Shown in pieces: positions 1 to 11,531 of a stretch of DNA of 64,000 bases. The notes under the pieces were generated by a model. It made no database searches. It saw only the letters and a program-made list of their open reading frames with translations, and was not told where the DNA came from. Origin of the DNA: Pohlia nutans (taxonomy: Eukaryota > Streptophyta > Bryopsida > Bryales > Mniaceae); assembly GCA_022496805.1 (NCBI GenBank), contig CM040100.1:20241009-20305008 (forward strand), given 5' to 3'. The stretch's first letter is position 1. The number at the start of each line of letters is the position of its first letter. A program made the position numbers and the translations under genes.

Positions 1-712
1 GTACATCATCCTTGTTGCCAAAGAGCCCGATCCACTCTCGATTGTGTAGCTGAAACCGTTCATGAATGAGCAAAGCTCGCTTTGAGTCCGGGAGCAGCCT
101 CTGAAAGGTTTGATAGGAGCCATGTTCGACATCCTAGAGGCCGAACTCCCTTTGCAATTCATCCCAATAACGGAGAGTGTTCCGCTGGAAGACCCATAAA
201 TCTGCTAAGCATGTGAGTCCGTTGTGTGATAGCTCCTTGTCGTGTTTGATGGAGAAACCAAAATTTCCTCAAATAAAATGAGACGCCCACCATCAGTTAG
301 TAACTTAGTATTGAGGACTTCATCGTAGTTTGTCAGGGGCAGAGAGTTCTATTGTAAGTACCACCTTCTTCCAAACACGTATAACTTGTTTCCAAATACG
401 AGAATCAACCGGTGCGGTAAAATGTATTATAAACACCCATTTGAAAGAGGGTGTCTACCCGCCACCATGGTTGGTTGGATTATATTAAGCCAAAATTCTA
501 AAACGGAGCAAAATCTTCAAGCCAGTTTTTCCTAGCTCCAACGCGTGTATCATCCATTTCCCTAGTAAGGCTAATGTAGCTTGTTTCGGGTCTAGGAGGT
601 TTAATCCACCATGCTTCCAATGAAGTATGCGGTTTTGTCATTTGACTCGGGCCTTCCTGGCGTGTTCAAATCCTCTCCACAAGTAATTTCGAAGCATGGC
701 ACAGAATTTCCT

Positions 713-1010
713 CATCACAAACTTAGGAAGTCATGTTTTTGTAATGTTTTACATATGTTGTTGAGATGAACAAGGGTGATTACGTTCAACATACGTTTCA
801 CGTATGTTTATCGTTAAAAAAAAGTACAGAAGACATATTACAAACATGCAAATTTTATCATGATGTGCTTTTTCATGTTTGTAATATGTTGTTCGTACAT
901 TTTTTATATGATAAACATACGTAAAATGTATGTTGAACGTATTCACCCATGTTCATCTCAACAACATACGTAAAACATTGCAAAAACATGACTTGCCAAG
1001 TTTTGTGATG
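713..1010. mobile_element. Long-inverted-repeat MITE inside the LINE
   Basis: Two near-identical arms of about 100 bases (713-813 and 910-1010) are reverse complements. They include AAGTCATGTTTTTG, GTTTTACATATGTTGTTG and CAACATACGTTT-type stretches. The spacer is about 95 bases and AT-rich. It interrupts the LINE C-terminal region. I see no clear target-site duplication, so the superfamily is open. Confidence 0.65.
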
Positions 1011-1776
1011 TTGAGAACCTTCAACAAACCTCCCTAGATACTTGTGAAGTACCAAAAGGTAGAAGAGAAGACGGAGTTTACTATGATTTTCCGACCGGCA
1101 AGTGAGAACTAATGCGTGCACTAAAATTGCATCTTTTTGGTTATTTTTGATATAAGAAGGCATCTATGTCAACTGTGGACAAATCAATGCCGAATGTTGT
1201 ACCTAATAATTTAGACAGCGTGTGATCCTGGGCCTAGAGACAATCAAAGTCATTCAACCAATCCAGTGGTCTAGCTCGCGAGAAAAAGTAGCCTCTTGAT
1301 TTGCTCCAATTAGTGGTTAGTCCTAATGCCATCGAGAATTGGCCAAGTAGTGTTACCAAGGTTTGAAGGTTCTCGCGGGAGACCTACAGAGAAATGGTGG
1401 TGTTGTCGACATATAAAGATATCACCTATTTCTTCTCGGTCCCCAAGAGATGTATGAGTGCCCTCTAAGTTACCTGCTATAGTAGTTGCGTGGACTGCCA
1501 ACTGAAGGGCCTCTTCGATGATGATGAATAAGTATAGCGCCACCAGACAACCATGTCTCAAGCTATAGGCTATAGAGAAGCTTGGTATAAGTTTTCCATT
1601 AACACAAACGGTTGTTGATGCGTCCTTGAAGAACATTTGTAGTAGGTTGACGAAAGAGCTGGGCATACCTAATTTCTCCATGCACAAAAACATTAAGTCC
1701 CATTCTACAAAATCATAAGCTTTCTCGTAGTCTAACTTCATAAAGATGAGCTCTTGATTGGATTGTTTCGCCCATG

Positions 1777-1948
1777 CACTACTAGAAAATCCAATTGTTC
1801 TATTGATTCAGTCGCGTTGATCACGGGCACTTTTCTGTTGATTTGGACAGCAATCTGTTGATTTGAACAAAAACGTGACCAAATCAATAGAAAAATGTCC
1901 CTGATCAATGCGACCGAAACAATAGAACATTTGGATTTTCTAGTAGTG
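1777..1948. mobile_element. CACTA-type MITE
   Basis: The 172-base element begins CACTACTAGAAAATCCAA and ends TTGGATTTTCTAGTAGTG, a perfect terminal inverted repeat starting CACTA. It is flanked by a 3-base direct repeat ATG (1774-1776 and 1949-1951), the duplication size known for CACTA/En-Spm. Taking out the element and one ATG rejoins the LINE frame across the gap between LLAKQL and WAKQSNQELIF, so the site is an exact insertion. No coding capacity. Confidence 0.88.
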
Positions 1949-2365
1949 ATGCAATTGTTTCGCCAGCAAAAAGACGTTGTCTAGGATATATCGTCGTGGC
2001 AAGAAGGCAGATTATTCTGGGCTTATCACATCCATCAAAATACTTTGAAGTCGTAATTGAATGGCCTTCACGACGATTTTGTACGTGGAATTAAGGAGAG
2101 TTGTTGGCTGCCAGTTGTTGAGTTGTTGTCTCTCTCCGCCTTTATGGAGTAGAATTATCTGGCCTTTGGTCACGCCCGCTGGGAATTGGCCTATTTGTAT
2201 GAAATCTAAGACCATCTCCGTATAGTTGTGACCCAAAAAATCCCAATACTCTTGAAATAGTTCTACTACTATGCTGTCAGGGCCCGGACTTTTAGCTTGC
2301 GCTAGTTTCTTGCAGGCCTCATGTAGTTCCTCCTCACTCAATGGGGCCTCTAGTTCAGTATACAT

Positions 2366-3034
2366 AGCGGCAATGATTCATTGAATGTTTTCATCCAAGT
2401 CTTATGTCTGGATTTCAATGTGTATCGTAGTACACTTTTAATTTTAAATGTTATGAACCCACATTAGTTCCAAACATCCAAATTTTAAAATTTATGTGAA
2501 TTAGTGTATTTTTAAAATCAACATTAGCTTTGGTAGAGATTGTGCAGTTCAATTGTTGCTTAGCTTTATGAAAGGTACACATAAAATTTCAAATTAGTGA
2601 CATTCTTAGCACTTTTTGATACATTTAAAAATTCAAATATAACATGAAGTATCAAACATGTCAATGAGTAAACACACATCTTTTGGAAAAAAATGTACAT
2701 ATTGAGAAATATTATACTATTATTTCATAATATCATTTACAAGCACCCAACCCATTGTCAATTCTAAATCCACCAGCAAGGATCCAACCAGTTGTCAAAT
2801 TCTCAATAATTAAATGAAAAAAAATGAATGTTTATTCAACCAAGAATTGGGTTTGGGTTTCCATTCTAATCCAACCCAATTCTTTGTCAAGCAAACAACT
2901 TTTTGACACTCTTGAGCAAAAGGACTTTTAGTTGTTGACCTATAGTGTGAATGCGGAGAGGTCAAATTTTAGACAATCCTTTTGACATCCTCTCAACAAT
3001 AGTGCATAGTGTAAGGTGGCCCTATGATCATGCC
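2366..3034. other. AT-rich intergenic stretch
   Basis: No gene seen. It holds low-complexity AT-rich DNA and, near 2995-3025, a sequence ending in GTGTAAGGTGGCCC that resembles a decayed right end of the PIF-like MITEs at 12448 and 61190. Confidence 0.5.
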
Positions 3035-3185
3035 CACTACACCGAAATCATCATATACTACAGCCTACAGTATAATCATCAAAATATTAGTAAAATTCAT
3101 CCAAATAAGATGAAAATTTGTTAAAATGGATGAATGTACCCACGCCATGCATCCACCCACAATATATGGTGATTTCAGTGTAGTG
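3035..3185. mobile_element. Second CACTA-like MITE
   Basis: A 151-base element with ends CACTACACCGAAATCA and TGATTTCAGTGTAGTG, which are near-perfect inverted repeats starting CACTA. Flanks GCC and ACC are an imperfect 3-base duplication. The interior differs from the element at 1777. Confidence 0.7.
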
Positions 3186-3943
3186 ACCCTCATATCCTAT
3201 TTTCAGAACCTAATATTGCAACCCAAGTCTAAATTTTGCTAGAGAAGAGGAGTTTAGCTAATATCCACAAGCAATATACCAACCTCCAACACTCGGGTTG
3301 GCAAAAAGTCAAACCTCAAACACTAAGGTTAGCAAAAAGTCTTTCCAAGTCATAACGGGACCTCGATTTTTAGCAAGAAATTTGAGAATGCCAGACACTG
3401 GTGGGAATGCTCTCATTGTTTTCAGGTTTCAATTTCTAAACCATTCAGGAAAAGGACATTTTTGTGTATTCCTACAACTTTTACTGAGCGCACAACATTT
3501 CACAGGAAGGGGAAAAAAAAAATACTGGTCAAACCATTGACTGAAATTGGACTCCATGTTGGACGCAAGGACACACAGATGAGTGGAGTGACAATGAGAC
3601 TGACAGGTTGTTTATTGTCAATCAACTTGGAAAATCGCAAGACACAGATGAGTCATGTATGGTACACTACTGGTCCTAATTAATTAATTAAGCAACTGAG
3701 CACCGTTGGTATCAGCTCCCCATTGATATCTTACAGATCCGCCACTGACTTTCTATAGTCTGTACTGTACAATAACTCTGCCGATTGAATCACAGGACAA
3801 ATCCCCCTTCTAAGCTCCTTTGTACGACCTATCTGTGCCTGGCACCCTTAGTATTCAAGTTCCAATTTTTGTGCAGTCGGGAAGTACCAGTTCATAATCA
3901 ATTAATTGTCAGGATATTGGTCATGTGATCTTTACCCCTTTTA
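3186..3943 (-). other. Nitrate reductase 3' flank / probable 3' UTR
   Basis: Non-coding DNA just past the nitrate reductase stop codon. A minus-strand AATAAA (plus-strand TTTATT near 3610-3615) lies about 330 bases past the stop and is a candidate polyadenylation signal. The short open frames here have no recognisable content. Confidence 0.4.
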
Positions 3944-6900
3944 CTAAAATTCTAAACAAATGGATTTTTCGTATCTGTGCTTGAGAAGGTTGGGCATACA
4001 GGCTACCTGAATCAACTCCGGAGGGCCACACAACAAGGCCAGAGACTCATCACAACCCGGAGGAAGATGCTCCTTCACCATGGCTTCACAAATGCGGCCC
4101 TTGCTGCATTGCCAATCCGCAGGCACATTAGCACCTGTGAGAGTATAACACACCTTGAAATTTTGATGCTTGGCTTGCCACGCATCCAGCTCTCTCTTCA
4201 GCATGATGTCGTCGAAGTTCCGGTTGGAGTACAGCAAACTGATCTCCGTTTTGTCTTCCGGGTCACTCACAATGGCCCGGATCACTTGGTACATGGGCGT
4301 GATGCCCGTTCCGCCTGCAAGCATGGCGATCTTCCTCACAGACTTGGGCTTGTTGCCGATGAGGAACTGGCCTTTGCCCTCGTACACGATGTGTCCCACT
4401 GGACCCTTAACGTCAATGGTGTCGCCCAGTTTTAAATTGTCAAGATACTGCGAGAACAGCCCTCCCAGTGGAAACTTGGAGTGCACGTTCTGGAAGTAGA
4501 CTTTGATCACGAGCTCTACGTACCCTACATCCTCGTCGTTGCTGGTCGGCGTGTACGCCCTCATACAAAACTTCCCATTGATGGACGCACTCAACAGAAT
4601 GTGCTTCCCTACCGGCAACCCCAGTACGTGATTCGGACTTTGCAGTGCAAATCTCAGCCTGCCCACAAAGAAAAATAGCACACAATCTCAGTCAACAGAA
4701 ACAAAAAGTTGTATTCTACTTTAACATGATGTCTTCAGTTCATAACATTCTTTACCAATACCAACTGAAGTCCCTTTCAAAATCTCTCGCCCATGGGACA
4801 ATAGATGTGAAAGGTAGCTACTCCTTGTCAATGGAAAGTTGCAAAATCTAGTCATGAGCATAACGTTGTCAGAGAGGTCCCTTTTGGTTCAAAATTGAGA
4901 GAGACTGATGCTCCAAAAGTAAACTTCTCTGAAGGTATCTTCTTCAAATTTTTATTCTGGGGTAAAGAGGTCCATGTTGCATTATGTCATGTTGTTATGA
5001 GTACAGGCACACATGGGACAATAAATGTGAAAAGCAACGTAAGACACGTCAAGCTACTCCTTTCGTGGTCAAGGTAAAGTTGCAAATCTAGACATGAGCA
5101 TAACATTGTTAGAGAGGTCCCTTTTGGTTCAAAGTTGAGAGAGACTGATGCTCCAAAAGTAGCTTCTCTGTAGGTATCATGTTCAAATTGTTATTCTGGT
5201 TATGTTGTCATGCTGCATTATGTTATGTTATGTTATGAGTGCATGTTACGTATATGTTATGTTATGTTGAGGTATCTTGTTATGTTACATTATGTGATGT
5301 TGTTATGAGTGCAGGCGCATTTGCCATGTCAAGAAGGGGACATACCTACGAACGTCATGGCTGAGTTCTTCCCTCTCGATCAAGGTGAAAGGAATGCGCT
5401 CCTTCGGATTGAGAGCCACAGGCTTTCCGGACGCGGATAGAATTTCCACAACGACGTCCTTGCCTTGGTCAGCAGGGGCAGCGTCGAGGTCGTCTTTCGA
5501 AGCCACGAGCTCGCCGATGTAATACTCCTCCAACATGGCTTGGGCTTTGGCAGAGTGAATGGCGTCGAACTCCTCGGTGGAGTCCATGCCGCCGTTGATG
5601 AGAATGCTGTCCGCCCCGCCGGGATGATCCTCCAGAAACGGCGTGCAGTCGTACACTTTGTTGCGCACGATGATCCAGCATGAGTCTTCTTTCTGGTGTT
5701 TCCGCACCTCCGAGAGCTTGATCTGCCGACTCGGTTTGGCCGCCACCGTCACCACTTTCGCGGCCGGCACCGCCTCCGGTGCTGCTACCGCCTTCACCAT
5801 CCAGCCCCCTGTCTGGTTCCCGGGCCGCGTCGGATGCTCAAACGTCAAGTGCAGGCTGTTGTCTTCCGACTTGCTCATTCCTATCTTCACCCGGAACCAC
5901 GAGTTGTTCATCATCCCCTGAAGAAAATCACCACGGGAAAGGTACCATGAGTACACTACAGAACATTATTTTCAAATCAAACTAAGAAAATCATCACAAG
6001 AATTGCAATGTGAGTACATAATGTCAAGTTTTGAGGCAACTGTGTCACTCTCTTGTTCCCTTGATTAGTATAAGGTTAAAATCCATAACCCATCTATTCA
6101 ATGCATTACATTGCTCAGCAGGCCAAAACGCTCTCATCCAGGACAAGAAAAAGGGGGACACAGAGTATTTTGTGTTGTCAAAGCAAACAAGCTTGGATTT
6201 GCATTATTGACAACTCATACATGTGACAGGTTCGCATATTACTTTTTTGTTTTGCCGCGCAAAATCTCAAAGACACCCAATCCTTTGCTTAAGAATGATG
6301 TTATGTGTGAGTACACATTTGAATGTTCAAGATTCAATAAAAGCACTTGGCATAATTATGTTCTGAAGGCTTGAAGGTTAATATCTAGTCCATGGTAGAA
6401 AGTGAGGTAAAATTAGTTTCTTACCATAACGTTCCAAATGAGGTGCTGAGGTTGAGTGTTCATGGCAGCGTCCCAGGCACGGACAGCAATCTCCTTGCAT
6501 TTCAACAAATCCATCACGTCCACACCCAACTGCCAGAAGCACCAACACCAGTACTTGCCATACTTGGTGGGCTCCTCTGGATGCTTCAAATCACACAGCG
6601 TCCAAGACTTCCCATCGTCCAGCGACACTTCCACCCTTGTCACTTTCCGACCCCCACCTGCTCACATCAACACCATGTCAGACACCCCAAAACAATCTTG
6701 TTTGAAACCCTAATTATTCAAAAAAACGAATAATAATCTTTCAAAACCCACACTTCAAGGTTAACAACCTTAAGTACGAATCCCTATCATTAGAAACCCC
6801 TCCCAGAACACCTAAACCCTAACAATTGTAACGCCAGTTTCGAGGTTTTCTAAAAGAGAGTGCAGTACTAACCGCTGTAAGCATAACCCTTGACGATGTA

Positions 6901-8937
6901 CGGCTCCTGCAGAGTTGAGAAATTGACAGGAAGGGTCTCGCCATGCGCCGGGGAAGTGGTAGCAGAGTTGATGTTCAACTGATTGATAATGTAATCAGGT
7001 CGATACCACCAACCTGTGAAAGCCCACAACACGTGTTGATTACAGTCTACCCTCCATAATATGACGAAATTATTGTTTCAAGCAATACACGTGTGACAGA
7101 TCATTTCTGTGACAAATCCATGACTGCCACCTTCAAGTTAGGGTTTCCCCAATATGTAAAAATAGAGAGTGACAACTGTATGTGTGGAAACAATGAGTAG
7201 AAACAAACGCTTGAAACGTGTGCAGTAAGTAGGGAGACATAACCTACCTTCAGCTTTTGCAGTTTCAGCGTCCACATGCGAAGGTAGCACACGATTGTCA
7301 TGGAAATGATAATAGTTCCCGGATTCTTGTGAGGTCACCACGATTTTCTTGAGCCACTTCACCATACGTCCGCCAATGTAACCCGGAATGAGCAACCGGA
7401 TGGGGTAACCATGGTCCGGTTCCAAGTCCATGCCGTTCTGTTGATACGCAAGGAGCACGTCTTCAGCTCTGTCCATTGCCGTGTTGATAGTGATGCTTGT
7501 CCCGTAAGTAGAGCCCCCGCCACCTGAAAAAATTGAATAAATGATTTGCATCAAGGAATTTGGTACAAGAGCATGATCTATTATGGGGCGGAGGAAGCGA
7601 ATAACCTCGGATTAGCAAAATGGGGTCAGTACCTGGGAGGATTTCAGCGCCTTCAAAGCACACGTACAGTGCGCCTTTCTTACGAGAAAGGACGCCGCAA
7701 TGACGCAGGACGTCGCAGAGATGCACTCCCTTCCAAATAGACGTGCTGACGGCCGCAGCGCCCCAGTTGAACCCGATGGTCTGCTTCACCATATTCTCCT
7801 CCTTGCGGCGGTTGCCCGCGCACACGAGCGTCACGGGCAGCTCGTGCGCCGGGAACCGCAGAATGTCGCTCATGGTGAACGTCATGGACCGCTTCACCAG
7901 TCCCGAGACTTCGATCCTCCAGTCGTCCCATGACCCGCGCGGCACCGCGCCGTGGTTGCGCACGTAGTGCAGCGACGTCGGTGTCAAAAACCCCGCCTGA
8001 AAACACGCATTCCAACATTCAGCATTGGTTTGAATACTAGGAGGTGTCACACCTATTTCGTCCCGTTCTCAATCTTCAAAGAATGCGTATTTGGCACTTT
8101 CGCCTAGAATTGTGGAGGACCCATTCTCTGAATCTGATTGAGAACTTTCATTCTTCTCCAAAGGTCCTATTCTCAATCTTCAGAGAATGAGTACGTGGTA
8201 CTTTCTCCTTGAATTGTGGGGGACTCATTCTCTGAAGATTGAGAACCTTCATTCTTCTCCTCTAGAGGTGAAGAATGGGCGTGAAGATCGAGAAACTCGA
8301 AGCTCTGGAGAAGATTAACAAGCCGTGTCCATTCTCCTTATCACACGGCCTCAAGGGAAGTCACACCTTCTTCATGGAGAATGGTCACGATTGGCTCCAC
8401 GTTTCACTCCCAATCTCCCCAAAGAATCAAACTTCTCAGAAGAGGTATCACAAACAAACAAGCAAATGTAAAACACCATATTGGCCAATCCCTGTTATTT
8501 TCAAGTGTAACCTGTGACCTGTTACAGTAGAAAATAACAGGGATTGGCTAATGTAACCAATATGGCGTTGTAGTTTCAAGGGGAACAAGCAAGTGTTAAA
8601 TTATTACCTCCATTAAGGACGAGAGAGGGGGCTCGCAGTTGAAGGGGTGGCGACCCGTGAGGCGGACGAGGTCGGGGTGACGAGGAATCCAGTCGTCCGA
8701 CGTGCCGACGTCGCGGTCGTCGATTTGCGTGATCGGAATCACCGGCGCGTAATTCCACGACTTCTCGTCGTCGCCTGACGAGGACGACTCGTCTTCCTCG
8801 TCGAATTCCGCCGTGTCGTGAAACCCATTCTTCCCGTTCACGTCCATCTTCTGAACATTTCCGCTCATCAACTGTACATTATTCAGATCAACTGTGCCGT
8901 AACTCGTCACGGAACTGTCCACAATCCGTCCCGTCAT
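3944..8937 (-). CDS. NIA: NADH nitrate reductase, complete, seven coding exons
   Basis: Reduces nitrate to nitrite with NADH in the cytosol, the first step of nitrate assimilation. Exons, 5' to 3': 8937-8608, 7996-7633, 7523-7248, 7013-6873, 6657-6425, 5917-5346, 4658-3944. They total 2631 bases (876 codons plus TAG), all introns are GT-AG and the frame is unbroken. Domains: acidic Ser-rich N-terminus (1-95); Mo-molybdopterin domain with [14 protein letters not shown], Mo-ligating Cys169; dimer interface ([16 protein letters not shown]); cytochrome b5 with haem ligands His546 (HPGG) and His569; FAD domain with RAYTP (672-676); NADH domain with GGTGITP and Cys849 in CGPPEL. Length matches plant NRs (about 900). 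The first ATG in exon 8996-8608 is taken as start; an extra upstream coding exon is not excluded. Hinge 1 lacks the angiosperm 14-3-3 site. Confidence 0.96.
4791..5199. repeat. 221-base tandem duplication in a nitrate reductase intron
   Basis: Within the last intron (4659-5345) a unit starting CATGGGACAATAGATGTG (4791) recurs from 5012 with about 90% identity, including AGAGAGGTCCCTTTTGG and GAGACTGATGCTCCAAAAG. A TATGT-rich low-complexity tail follows (5200-5320). It does not touch the splice sites. Confidence 0.8.
8041..8451. mobile_element. Family P repeat in nitrate reductase intron (copy 1)
   Basis: Lies in the first coding-region intron (7997-8607). It begins GGTGTCACACCT and repeats CCATTCTCTGAA and TTCTCAATCTTCAGAGAATG motifs. 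The part from about 8330 matches the copy at 9491, for example TCTTCATGGAGAATGG and GATTGGCTCCACG. It carries an extra internal duplication compared with copy 2. Mobile origin is inferred from two dispersed copies with GGTGTCA-like ends. Confidence 0.55.
8471..8572. repeat. Short inverted repeat in nitrate reductase intron
   Basis: Arms containing CCAATCCCTGTTATTTTC and AAAATAACAGGGATTGG, extended by ACACCATATTGG and CCAATATGGCGTT, face each other around a 25-base loop. It could be a small MITE; no target duplication is evident. Confidence 0.6.
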
Positions 8938-10150
8938 GTCAAGTGGCCAAGCACGCTGCCAATGTGCTTCCACTCGGGACCAAATTCCGTCACTACCTGC
9001 AACACCAATGTTTGATTGAAATTCAAAATTGCCTAATCGAGTTCAAAAACTTCGGAAAAATATTGATCATTTGAGGGGGAAATCAGAGAATATTTCCTCT
9101 TTTCTTAAGGCATAACCTAGAGAATGCTTCAAAAAATCCGGTTGGTTCGAAAAAAATGTAGGATCTGAGCTAAAATTTCTCCCCGGACTATGACACAGTC
9201 ACAGTCACCTCGTTCGTGTGAGCCCGAAGAATCTCCACGTTCCGATTCTTGACAACTTTCTAATTTCCCTGAATAGCAAGTATCCACCTGTAGACGAATC
9301 ACGATGCCTGCCTGCCCCCACTTAGACTTAGCCTGGTCTACATTCTCCCGCCCCCTTCACGCAAATAGAAACACCACACTCTTCTTCTTCTTCTTTTTTA
9401 GAAACAAATGAAACAGGATTTGATTGCAAAGGACCCAAGAAACAAAAACCGCCCCAGCCACGAAACACCACACTCCAATTCATCACATTATGGGTGTCAC
9501 ACCTTTTTCTTCCCATTCTCAATCTTCAGAGAATGTGAACATGAAACTTTCTCCTTGAATTCTGGAGGACCCATTCTCTGAAGATTGAGAACTTTGTAAA
9601 GAATGGGAGTGAATATTGAGAAGACGAGAAGCCTCATGGGAGTCACAGCTTCTTCATGGAGAATGGCCAGGATTGGCTCCACGATTCTCTCCCCCACTTC
9701 TCAATCAAACTTCTCAGAAGAAGTCTGACACCTCCTTCCAACTATCAATCAATCTTAGAACTAATTCTTCGAACTGGAATCTCTTCGACTGAACCTACAG
9801 GAAACGATAAGCTACCGCTCTCTGATCCAACATGCCGCACCTCAGATCTACTCGAATTTCGAACATCACAATTAATGCACTACATACGTAATGTTAGCTT
9901 CAAGCTTCAATCTACCACGTTCAGATTTATCCAAAAACCTCACAACAGAAAGAATTGTAACCCTCTCCTCTCCTCGACACAATTGCCGAAACCCACTTAC
10001 GTAAAAAAAACTCGAACAGGTCTTGGACGTTAGCTGCAGACGTACCCCAGATCTACACGAGTCCTGAATAAGTTTCGCCAGGCAGGGATGAGAGGAATTG
10101 AAAGTTTGAAAACAAGAACGTACAGGTCGGAATAAAGAAATTGCGGAAGA
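8938..10150 (-). other. Nitrate reductase 5' UTR with leader intron (predicted)
   Basis: Immediately upstream of the coding exon, minus-strand TTGCAG (9002-8997) is a good splice acceptor. The exon then reads open to the ATG at 8937. A minus-strand donor GTACGT at 10042-10037 would give a leader intron of about 1.04 kb. Which donor is used is uncertain; another GTACGT lies near 10125. The intron carries a second family P repeat. Confidence 0.4.
9491..9733. mobile_element. Family P repeat (copy 2)
   Basis: About 243 bases from GGGTGTCACACC to TCTGACACCTCC, giving short inverted ends GGTGTCA/TGACACC. Internal segments match copy 1 (CCATTCTCTGAAGATTGAGA, TCTTCATGGAGAATGG). Both copies lie in introns of the same gene. 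Confidence 0.6.
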
Positions 10151-10158
10151 AGAATGGT

Positions 10159-10166
10159 GATATATT
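10159..10166 (-). promoter_or_regulatory. Candidate TATA element of nitrate reductase
   Basis: On the minus strand the sequence reads AATATATCA. It lies about 30 bases upstream of the inferred start of the leader exon. No nitrate-response element was recognised by eye. Confidence 0.25.
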
Positions 10167-10729
10167 GAGCAGGGAATGGTGGCGCTGACTAGTGCGAGGA
10201 GGAGGGTAGCTAAGTTAGATGGGGCATATTCGGAAGAGAATCACCAAACAAGTACGTGCATAAAAATGGCATGGGATGGGGAGGGGCGGTAGCGAGTGAG
10301 GGGCAGTGAGATTGATGGTTGGTGTTTTTTGTTTGTGGCGGAGCGATGGTGGTCGTTTTGTGGCGAGGCGAGCAGCCAGAGAGGAGGGGCAACACTGGCA
10401 CCTTGGGAGGTTGTCGGCGACTGTGCGCCGCGGTTGACTGCACCATGCACTGATGGCTCACTGCGCGGGACTGGCGGGACTTCTGGTGGTGGGGCTCCTC
10501 TGCCTCCAGGGCACCTTTCCCCTTCGCTAACTTAGGGAACCCTAACTTATTTGGGGGTTCTTTTGGCCCCGCCCTTTTTGGTTGTACAGTACAGTACTAC
10601 AGTGCCTGTGAGTTCCGCTCCTCGCCCCGCCATGCAGATGCTTCGTCGTCCTTTTGCCCTTTCTCTCCTGGCCTTCGGAAGTAGTTTCATTCCTGCGCTT
10701 TTCACTCCCCGGACTGTGGCCCACGCTAA
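10167..10729. other. Nitrate reductase upstream region, GC-richer
   Basis: Intergenic stretch with higher GC than its surroundings and short open frames on both strands that show no recognisable protein. Probably promoter-proximal DNA of the nitrate reductase gene. Confidence 0.35.
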
Positions 10730-11184
10730 GGGCCTCTTTACACTAGAGACGAGAAGCCGTGAAGAGAGAAATTTCAGCCAATGGGAGGCCTAAAAACCGA
10801 GAAGACCAAAGTATGTGATTTTACACCCGAAATTTCAGTCCAAGGGACGGAAGGAGGAGAAAATGACATGGACAACACTTTTGTCCTTCGTGGCAACAAA
10901 AGTGCACATTTTTCAAGGCCCCCGGATTTTGCACCTCAAGAGGTGGGTCTAACGCAAAATCCGGGGGCCCGTTTGGCCAAAATTCTCACAACCAATCATT
11001 TTTTTTATTTTTTAAGAAATATGTAAGAACTTTATTTTAAAAAATCAGCACTTTATTTTGTAGCTCCTTCTCACTTTACACTATATCCAAAGGCCGTCAA
11101 GTTCAAAGGTTGGCTTCTCAAGGATGAGCCATGGCCCTTGTGAGGTTTTCTCCACGGCTTCTTGCCTCTAGTGTAAAGAGGGCC
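10730..11184. mobile_element. PIF/Harbinger-type (Tourist-like) MITE
   Basis: A 455-base element whose ends, GGGCCTCTTTACACTAGA and TCTAGTGTAAAGAGGGCC, are long inverted repeats (about 30 bases). It is flanked by TAA on both sides (10727-10729, 11185-11187). GGGCC-type ends and 3-base TWA duplications are the PIF/Harbinger hallmark. No transposase is encoded. Confidence 0.8.
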
Positions 11185-11531
11185 TAATTCTCATCATTTA
11201 CTTCACTGGAATGGTTGTTTGGTATGGGTGATTAATTGACAACCGTGAAAATTTACCCTTAAATTTCAATTAATTGGCGATTAATTGGCAAATCTCTTGG
11301 TAGATTTGAAGAACCAAGTGTTTGGAGACCGGGATGAGATGATGGTGACTTGGAAGTTTATTGGTCCTGTGATGAGCCAACTTATATAGGTTATGTTGTG
11401 CTTTTAGATTGTAGAAAATTTTGCAAAAAAAATTAATACCAGGAGCGTTGCCTCTTAGTTCAATGATGTTTGTCATGTTTCTCTGCAATGGAACAAATGT
11501 TTTTTGTTTCAAAATAAAATAAAATAAAAAA
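11185..11531. other. Intergenic stretch
   Basis: AT-rich DNA with no recognisable gene or complete element. Confidence 0.4.

Larger units (their letters stand above)
1..2365 (-). mobile_element. Decayed LINE (non-LTR) retrotransposon, ORF2 remnant
   Basis: Read on the minus strand from 2365 towards 1, broken frames give the order of a plant LINE ORF2. Reverse transcriptase begins at 2365-2012 with SPGPDSIVVELFQEYW and NWQPTTLLNSTYKI. It continues at 1741-1310 with KLDYEKAYDFVEW and RHGCLVAL, a decayed RQGCPLSP. After a frameshift near 1425-1388 the catalytic YADD box reads Y-V-D-N, so one catalytic Asp is gone. Farther down are a connecting region (about 1310-1015) and a C-terminal part with MLRNYLWRG and WKHGGLNLLDPKQA (about 720-530). 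The copy has stops and frameshifts throughout, is interrupted by MITEs at 713-1010 and 1777-1948, and runs off the window's left edge. It is non-functional. Confidence 0.85.

Noticed and set aside
1310..2365. Functional reverse transcriptase gene
   Set aside because: Frameshifts, stops, a damaged catalytic box and a MITE insertion show it is dead.
3977..8018. Plus- and minus-strand open frames overlapping nitrate reductase exons
   Set aside because: They are out-of-frame or antisense shadows of the GC-richer exons and have no domain content of their own.
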